Below are positions 22,414-25,142 of a DNA stretch of 25,142 nt, piece by piece; the stretch's first letter is position 1; each line of letters begins with the position of its first letter. The stretch is from a virus: the IMG/VR virus record IMGVR_UViG_3300030108_000756, positions 1 to 25,142 of that record; one strand, written 5' to 3'. Under the pieces are notes generated by a model, which saw only the letters and a program-made list of their open reading frames with translations, searched no databases and was not told the DNA's origin. Both the position numbers and the translations under genes were made by a program.

Positions 22414-22664
22414 GTGTATGTTGTTCCGTTTATTTTTTGATTACTAGTAGTGACTGGTGGTGTAATAGAATCTCCATCCATTTCAATTCCAGAACCTGAG
22501 ACACTATATTGAAACCCAGAATAGTTTGTTGTTTGGATACGTTCTGTGATAATTGTGCTTGTTTCTGTTCGAGACACAGAACTCCCAGTTTGAAAATTTG
22601 GGACCACTGGTACTCCATAAACAGGGCTAAATACAAATAAAACAAACGGTAGCGTCCTCCACAT
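22239..22664 (-). CDS. Secreted protein (141 aa)
   Basis: A 141-residue protein with a signal peptide (residues 1-18, MWRTLPFVLFVFSPVYG) followed by PVVPNFQTGSSVSRTETSTI. The mature part is Thr/Ser-rich, strand-like and contains QYSVSGSGIEMDGDSITPP, a Trp pair (YTWTDLDLKKKPNWRQ) and a Thr/Ser-rich end. It shares the (Q/S)YS(V/I)SGSG motif with the upstream 164-residue protein, hinting at common origin. Its ATG overlaps the upstream stop (TGATG). The stop TAA at 22241-22239 is where the next signal-peptide gene should begin. Confidence 0.6.
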   Translation of the reverse strand: MWRTLPFVLFVFSPVYGVPVVPNFQTGSSVSRTETSTIITERIQTTNYSGFQYSVSGSGIEMDGDSITPPVTTSNQKINGTTYTWTDLDLKKKPNWRQTDSGNGAFQFVETYTPSGVSSISDVTRTIESSSVTDTTTIFSQ

Positions 22665-23158
22665 CAGTCAATGGTTAGGTCGGTAACAAACGATCCAGTA
22701 AGGGTAACACCTGTACCAGTTCCAGGAGTTAAAGTAATTGTATGGTTATCTAAACCAATATCTGCTGTGCCAACACTTGCTGCCTCAGTTGATGTGATAT
22801 TTGAGAAGTTTGGTATCTCACCTACTGTAGCTGCTGCGGAAGGTGTGGCATCTCCTTCTATGTAGCTAGTAGTGTAGTTGAAGGCTTCACCTGCTGTGGT
22901 TTGTGCAACTGAATCTGGAAAAGTAATTGATGGTACTCCATCTGTTGCACCTCCAAAACCACCAATACTGTTTGCATCATCAGAATCCAGCGTGGTTACA
23001 CCGCTACCTGAGATACTGTATGAACTGGAAACTTTTTCGGCAATACTACCAGCCGATACTGCCTCAAGTTGTACTGAAGAAGAAATTGAATGACTTATGC
23101 CTCCAGCATAAGAAGCTGGAATACCAGCAACTAGCAAAAGTGGGAGAATTTTTTTCAT
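22664..23158 (-). CDS. Secreted protein (164 aa)
   Basis: A 164-residue protein with a classical signal peptide (MKKILPLLLVAGIPASYAGG, cleavage likely after SYA at residue 18). The mature protein is small-residue-rich (Ser, Thr, Ala, Gly, Asp) and strand-like, with SISSSVQLEAVSAGS, SSSYSISGSGVTTLDSDD and a Gly/Thr-rich end (TPGTGTGVTLTGSFVTD). It resembles small secreted proteins of cyanophages that I recall, function unknown. It is coupled by ATGA to the upstream holin-like gene and by TGATG to the next gene, so the operon is translated as a unit. No Cys, so it cannot be a lipoprotein. Confidence 0.6.
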   Translation of the reverse strand: MKKILPLLLVAGIPASYAGGISHSISSSVQLEAVSAGSIAEKVSSSYSISGSGVTTLDSDDANSIGGFGGATDGVPSITFPDSVAQTTAGEAFNYTTSYIEGDATPSAAATVGEIPNFSNITSTEAASVGTADIGLDNHTITLTPGTGTGVTLTGSFVTDLTID

Positions 23159-23439
23159 TTACTTGAAGGATCTTTACCTGATGTTACATTATTAGGCCGC
23201 TTCTTGCCATTACTGCTGTTTTTCACTTGGAGACCCATATTTGACATTACTGCTGACAACAATCCAGCAGCGAATGTCGTGTCAATTTGTTTGGTTGAAT
23301 TTCCGAAATACGCAAAAGAAATTACGGATAAACTCCAAAAAAGTATAATCATTTGAGTAATGTTTGATAAAAAGGATGGACCATCCTTCTCTTCTTTTTC
23401 TTCTATTATTGGTTCGGTTTTTGGGTCTTTTGTTGTCAT
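23155..23439 (-). CDS. Holin-like small membrane protein (94 aa)
   Basis: A 94-residue protein with an acidic, Lys/Glu-rich N-terminus (DPKTEPIIEEKEEKDGP), one clear membrane helix (about 27-46, ITQMIILFWSLSVISFAYFG), a second weaker one (54-71, TTFAAGLLSAVMSNMGLQ) and a basic, Asn/Ser/Lys-rich end. That size and arrangement fit a phage holin or other small inner-membrane protein. It is the first gene of a - strand operon whose other members carry signal peptides. No endolysin is seen in the window, so the lysis reading is only a suggestion. Confidence 0.5.
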   Translation of the reverse strand: MTTKDPKTEPIIEEKEEKDGPSFLSNITQMIILFWSLSVISFAYFGNSTKQIDTTFAAGLLSAVMSNMGLQVKNSSNGKKRPNNVTSGKDPSSK

Positions 23440-23453
23440 AATCCTAGTGATAT

Positions 23454-23479
23454 ACTATAAATATAAAGATTGAGGCCAA
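23454..23479 (-). promoter_or_regulatory. Candidate promoter for the secreted-protein operon
   Basis: Read on the - strand, TTGGCC (23479-23474) and TATAGT (23459-23454) are separated by 14 bases in the 83-base divergent gap before the holin-like ATG at 23439. That spacing is shorter than ideal, so it is only a candidate. On the + strand TTGGCA (23482-23487) and TAGATA (23507-23512) could serve the divergent gene at 23523. Confidence 0.25.
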
Positions 23480-23522
23480 GATTGGCAATAAGCGTTAAGG
23501 TAGAAATAGATATACATAAGTC

Positions 23523-23684
23523 ATGTCAAAATTTTTAATCGGAATGTTTATCAAGTTTGGTAAATCAGAATCTTTGCGTAAGGCTGCTTTGTCGCTCTGT
23601 AAAAGCTTAGTGGCAAAAACTGATAATGACCTTGATGACAAATTAGTTGAGCTTCTTGAAGCTAAATTATTTCCTGTAAAATGA
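23523..23684 (+). CDS. Small protein (53 aa, hypothetical)
   Basis: A 53-residue frame starting at ATG 23523 and ending in an ATGA overlap with the next gene. The N-terminal half is hydrophobic and basic (MSKFLIGMFIKFGKSESLRK), followed by AALSLCKSLVAKTDNDLDDK and LVELLEAKLFPVK, so it is a likely helical, amphipathic protein. The tight coupling, the sensible composition and the divergent position support a real gene. No family is recognised. Confidence 0.5.
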   Translation: MSKFLIGMFIKFGKSESLRKAALSLCKSLVAKTDNDLDDKLVELLEAKLFPVK

Positions 23685-23962
23685 AAGTTACTAAATTTCT
23701 CAACATAGATATTGAACCAGCACCTCCAGAGTTGGAACTGCAAATTGAAATGCAATGTAGAGAAATTATGAAAAGTGATGATTTAGATAATATTAAAAGA
23801 TATTGCACTCACATGGTTAGAAAAAAGTTTGATCAAGATATATTTATGGCTTCATTATTAAATAGACTTATAGAATTAGAAGCTAATCGTGTAGTAGCAG
23901 AAATGAGACAAAGAAAACCTAAATCTAGGAATCCTTTGAAAAAGTTTTTTCGTATTCCTTAA
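23681..23962 (+). CDS. Small helical protein (93 aa, hypothetical)
   Basis: A 93-residue protein starting inside an ATGA overlap. It is helical and charged: PPELELQIEMQCREIMKSDD (15-34), LDNIKRYCTHMVRKKFDQDI, FMASLLNRLIELEANRVVAE and a basic tail (MRQRKPKSRNPLKKFFRIP). The PELELQIEMQCREI motif is one I associate with small cyanophage proteins of unknown function. Its last 38 bases overlap the convergent - strand gene ending at 23925. Confidence 0.55.
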   Translation: MKVTKFLNIDIEPAPPELELQIEMQCREIMKSDDLDNIKRYCTHMVRKKFDQDIFMASLLNRLIELEANRVVAEMRQRKPKSRNPLKKFFRIP

Positions 23963-24209
23963 GTTCTTCTTTTGTAAAATCTTTTACCAACAATTTATCA
24001 ATTTTATCAATTTCGAAATTAAACTTCAAAATTGAAGTTCTGATGTGCTCAGTAACCCATTCACCATCTTTATTCACAACCTGTGCTTTATTCCTTTCAT
24101 TAATAAACACATAATGATCCTGTCCTTTTAGCTGTACATCTAGTAGGTTTTTTTCTAAGTTTTTACGTCTAATCTCTTTCAACTTCCTAAGTTTTTTAGA
24201 ATCACTCAT
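23925..24209 (-). CDS. Small basic protein (94 aa, hypothetical)
   Basis: A 94-residue protein with a Lys/Arg-rich N-terminus (SKKLRKLKEIRRKNLEKN), a strand-like middle (HYVFINERNKAQVVNKDGEW), and a charged helical end (ELKEYEKTFSKDS). It overlaps the upstream 48-residue gene by eight bases and the convergent + strand gene by 38. It is the last gene of the right-hand - strand run. No family is recognised. Confidence 0.5.
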   Translation of the reverse strand: MSDSKKLRKLKEIRRKNLEKNLLDVQLKGQDHYVFINERNKAQVVNKDGEWVTEHIRTSILKFNFEIDKIDKLLVKDFTKEELKEYEKTFSKDS

Positions 24210-24348
24210 TCTCCAGTTCCTGTATCCTTTTATTTATAGCATCATATCTTACACAATATTCCTTAATTTTCATATTTTCAAACCAGTATTGTTTCTGTAA
24301 TTCTGCAAGCTGGTCATAATAATTTTTTATCAGGTCTTTATTTTTCAT
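24202..24348 (-). CDS. Very small coiled protein (48 aa, hypothetical)
   Basis: A 48-residue frame starting at ATG 24348 and ending at TGA 24204-24202. The sequence is helical and charged (KDLIKNYYDQLAELQKQYWF, then RYDAINKRIQELENE). It overlaps the upstream 68-residue gene by 11 bases and the downstream gene by eight, and without it 128 bases would be empty. Phages often encode such peptides in early runs. No family is recognised. Confidence 0.45.
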   Translation of the reverse strand: MKNKDLIKNYYDQLAELQKQYWFENMKIKEYCVRYDAINKRIQELENE

Positions 24349-24544
24349 TTAATTGATACTTGGTAATTAAAGCTTCAATAACATCTTCTGGTAAGTGTTC
24401 TTTTAATAATGGATCAGACCAACCAAGTGGAGGTAACATAATCATTTGACTAAACATATCCTCACCTTTGCGTTGCCATGTGACCTCCCACAAGATAGCT
24501 CCACTAAGCATTATTTCAGTATTAGGAGATGCAAAGACTTTCAT
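24338..24544 (-). CDS. Small protein (68 aa, hypothetical)
   Basis: A 68-residue protein with a strand-rich first half (VFASPNTEIMLSGAILWEVT, residues 3-22) then WQRKGEDMFSQMIMLPPLGW and a helical end (EDVIEALITKYQLNEK). It starts inside the preceding 33-residue gene, with a 23-base overlap. The hydrophobic MIMLPPLGW segment could be a binding loop. No family is recognised. Confidence 0.5.
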   Translation of the reverse strand: MKVFASPNTEIMLSGAILWEVTWQRKGEDMFSQMIMLPPLGWSDPLLKEHLPEDVIEALITKYQLNEK

Positions 24545-24623
24545 TTTTGCTCCATAATTTTATGAGAAGTTCAAGTTCAGCAATTCTTTTCTTTGCTGCT
24601 GCGATTTTTTGTTCTGTTGTCAT
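24522..24623 (-). CDS. Very small protein (33 aa, hypothetical)
   Basis: A 33-residue frame with a basic helical first part (TTEQKIAAAKKRIAELELLI) and a short end (SKNESLCIS). The ATG at 24623-24621 overlaps the upstream stop as ATGA, which favours real translation. It overlaps the next gene by 23 bases. Confidence is limited by its size. Confidence 0.4.
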   Translation of the reverse strand: MTTEQKIAAAKKRIAELELLIKLWSKNESLCIS

Positions 24624-24775
24624 GGCAATCTTTTATGATCCCAGTCTATTTCCATCCATACTCCATCATTAGGTTTGTTTGAGTAAGGAAACCACTCAAA
24701 AGATTTAGCGTTCCTTCTGTCATAGTAAACCTGCCCACCATAAGGATTAATAGGAAAGTTAATTTTTTTCTCCAT
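24620..24775 (-). CDS. Very small aromatic-rich protein (51 aa, hypothetical)
   Basis: A 51-residue frame from ATG 24775 to TGA 24622-24620. It is rich in Tyr, Trp, Phe, Asn and Pro (INFPINPYGGQVYYDRRNAK, then SFEWFPYSNKPNDGVWMEI), which suggests a compact, aromatic-packed fold. It begins right after the terminator following the SSB gene and ends in an ATGA overlap with the next gene. No family is recognised. Confidence 0.5.
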   Translation of the reverse strand: MEKKINFPINPYGGQVYYDRRNAKSFEWFPYSNKPNDGVWMEIDWDHKRLP

Positions 24776-24779
24776 AAAT

Positions 24780-24801
24780 AAAAAAGGGGCATAATGCCCC
24801 T
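24780..24801 (-). terminator. Rho-independent-type terminator after the SSB gene
   Basis: AGGGGC (24801-24796 on the - strand) pairs with GCCCCT (24790-24785) around a short AT loop, and the - strand then runs TTTTT. The GC stem with a T-run directly downstream of the SSB stop fits an intrinsic terminator. The next gene starts five bases later, so some read-through or a separate promoter is needed. Confidence 0.7.
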
Positions 24802-24806
24802 AAAAA

Positions 24807-25127
24807 CTAAGCTGGGATTGCTTCTGATTCTCTACTCTTCACAGGTAATGTAAAATCATTTACCCTTACCTGAATAGATGCTCCAGGTGTGCCATCTCTT
24901 TTCTCAAAAGTATTTAGGTTGCCAGATCCTGTAACGGTAATCTGACTGCCTTTCTTGATATAGTCCATGACAACATCTCCTCGATTGCCCCATACAGTGC
25001 AATCAACTTGAACAGTCACATCTTGGATGTCTGTTAGTAATCTAAAATTAGTAACTTTAGTACCTTGAGAAGTTTCCTTCTGTACTGGGTCTGAGGCTAG
25101 GTTGCCAACGGCTGTAATGCTTAACAT
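24807..25127 (-). CDS. ssb: Single-stranded DNA-binding protein (OB-fold)
   Basis: A 106-residue protein with the SSB/OB-fold pattern: LSITAVGNLASDPVQKETSQ (2-21), VTNFRLLTDI (25-34), then VQVDCTVWGNRGDVVMDYIK (39-58), KGSQITVTGSGNLNTFEKRD (59-78) and ASIQVRVNDFTLPVK (83-97). This is the usual strand order of the family, with a Trp at position 46. The C-terminus (SRESEAIPA) lacks the typical DDDIPF acidic tail, although a weak IP remains, so partner recruitment may differ. It binds ssDNA during phage replication. The start is 15 bases from the right edge. The gene probably belongs to an early module that extends beyond the window. Confidence 0.8.
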   Translation of the reverse strand: MLSITAVGNLASDPVQKETSQGTKVTNFRLLTDIQDVTVQVDCTVWGNRGDVVMDYIKKGSQITVTGSGNLNTFEKRDGTPGASIQVRVNDFTLPVKSRESEAIPA

Positions 25128-25142
25128 GATAATTTAATTAGT

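Noticed and set aside
22671-23166. Three + strand frames opposite the secreted-protein operon (22671-22865, 22878-23093, 22927-23166)
   Set aside because: They lie antisense to genes with clear signal peptides and coupled starts, and their compositions look like back-translation of those genes.
23440-23522. A strong divergent promoter pair
   Set aside because: Candidate -10/-35 pairs are visible on both strands but with poor spacing, so they are kept only as a low-confidence site.

Overview
The window looks like the late (virion structure) region of a tailed phage with a long non-contractile tail (siphovirus type), most likely one that infects marine picocyanobacteria. The DNA is AT-rich and genes are packed tightly, with many TAATG or ATGA start/stop overlaps. 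The gene order head, neck, tail tube, tail chaperone with frameshift, tape measure, tail tip is that of a lambda-like tail module. The fibre modules and several small proteins resemble families I recall from cyanophages. The host assignment is an inference from those families; no integrase, photosynthesis gene, packaging gene or tRNA is visible here.

Bases 1-12722, + strand, are virion assembly: the end of what is probably the major capsid protein, a decoration-type protein, a small basic protein, connector and neck proteins (602-2100), tail terminator, major tail tube protein (2542-3297), the tail assembly chaperone with a programmed -1 frameshift (3323-3861), the tape measure (3886-6150), tail-tip proteins including an NlpC/P60-like protein and a 4-kb gpI/gpJ-like protein (6952-10962), and then two further proteins that look like relatives of the tube protein (11407-12722). 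Bases 12758-17816 hold two large fibre proteins, one with a decapeptide-repeat shaft and one with repeated ERLRIDSSG-type modules.

Bases 17874-19973 hold small proteins, including a translationally coupled set of membrane-associated proteins of which two look like tandem paralogues. Bases 20055-21595 hold a three-gene block with a ParB-like protein and a ribbon-helix-helix protein, which looks regulatory or DNA-associated. These + strand genes meet a convergent - strand operon (23439-21631) at a strong hairpin. That operon encodes a holin-like membrane protein followed by three signal-peptide-bearing proteins; the last one has no good start codon where it should begin.

Two small + strand genes (23523-23962) follow. 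Then a - strand run of very small overlapping genes (24775-23925) lies downstream of a single-stranded DNA-binding protein gene and its terminator at the right edge, suggesting that the early/replication region begins beyond the right end.

The points most worth a second look are the three tube-like proteins, the C_CCA_AAA/A_AAA_AAA frameshift site, the gpI-gpJ fusion, the tail-tip NlpC/P60 protein with no His at the expected position, the ATA in place of ATG at 22239, the tandem membrane paralogues, and a recurrent ATGTNNTTAA element 22-24 bases upstream of three starts.
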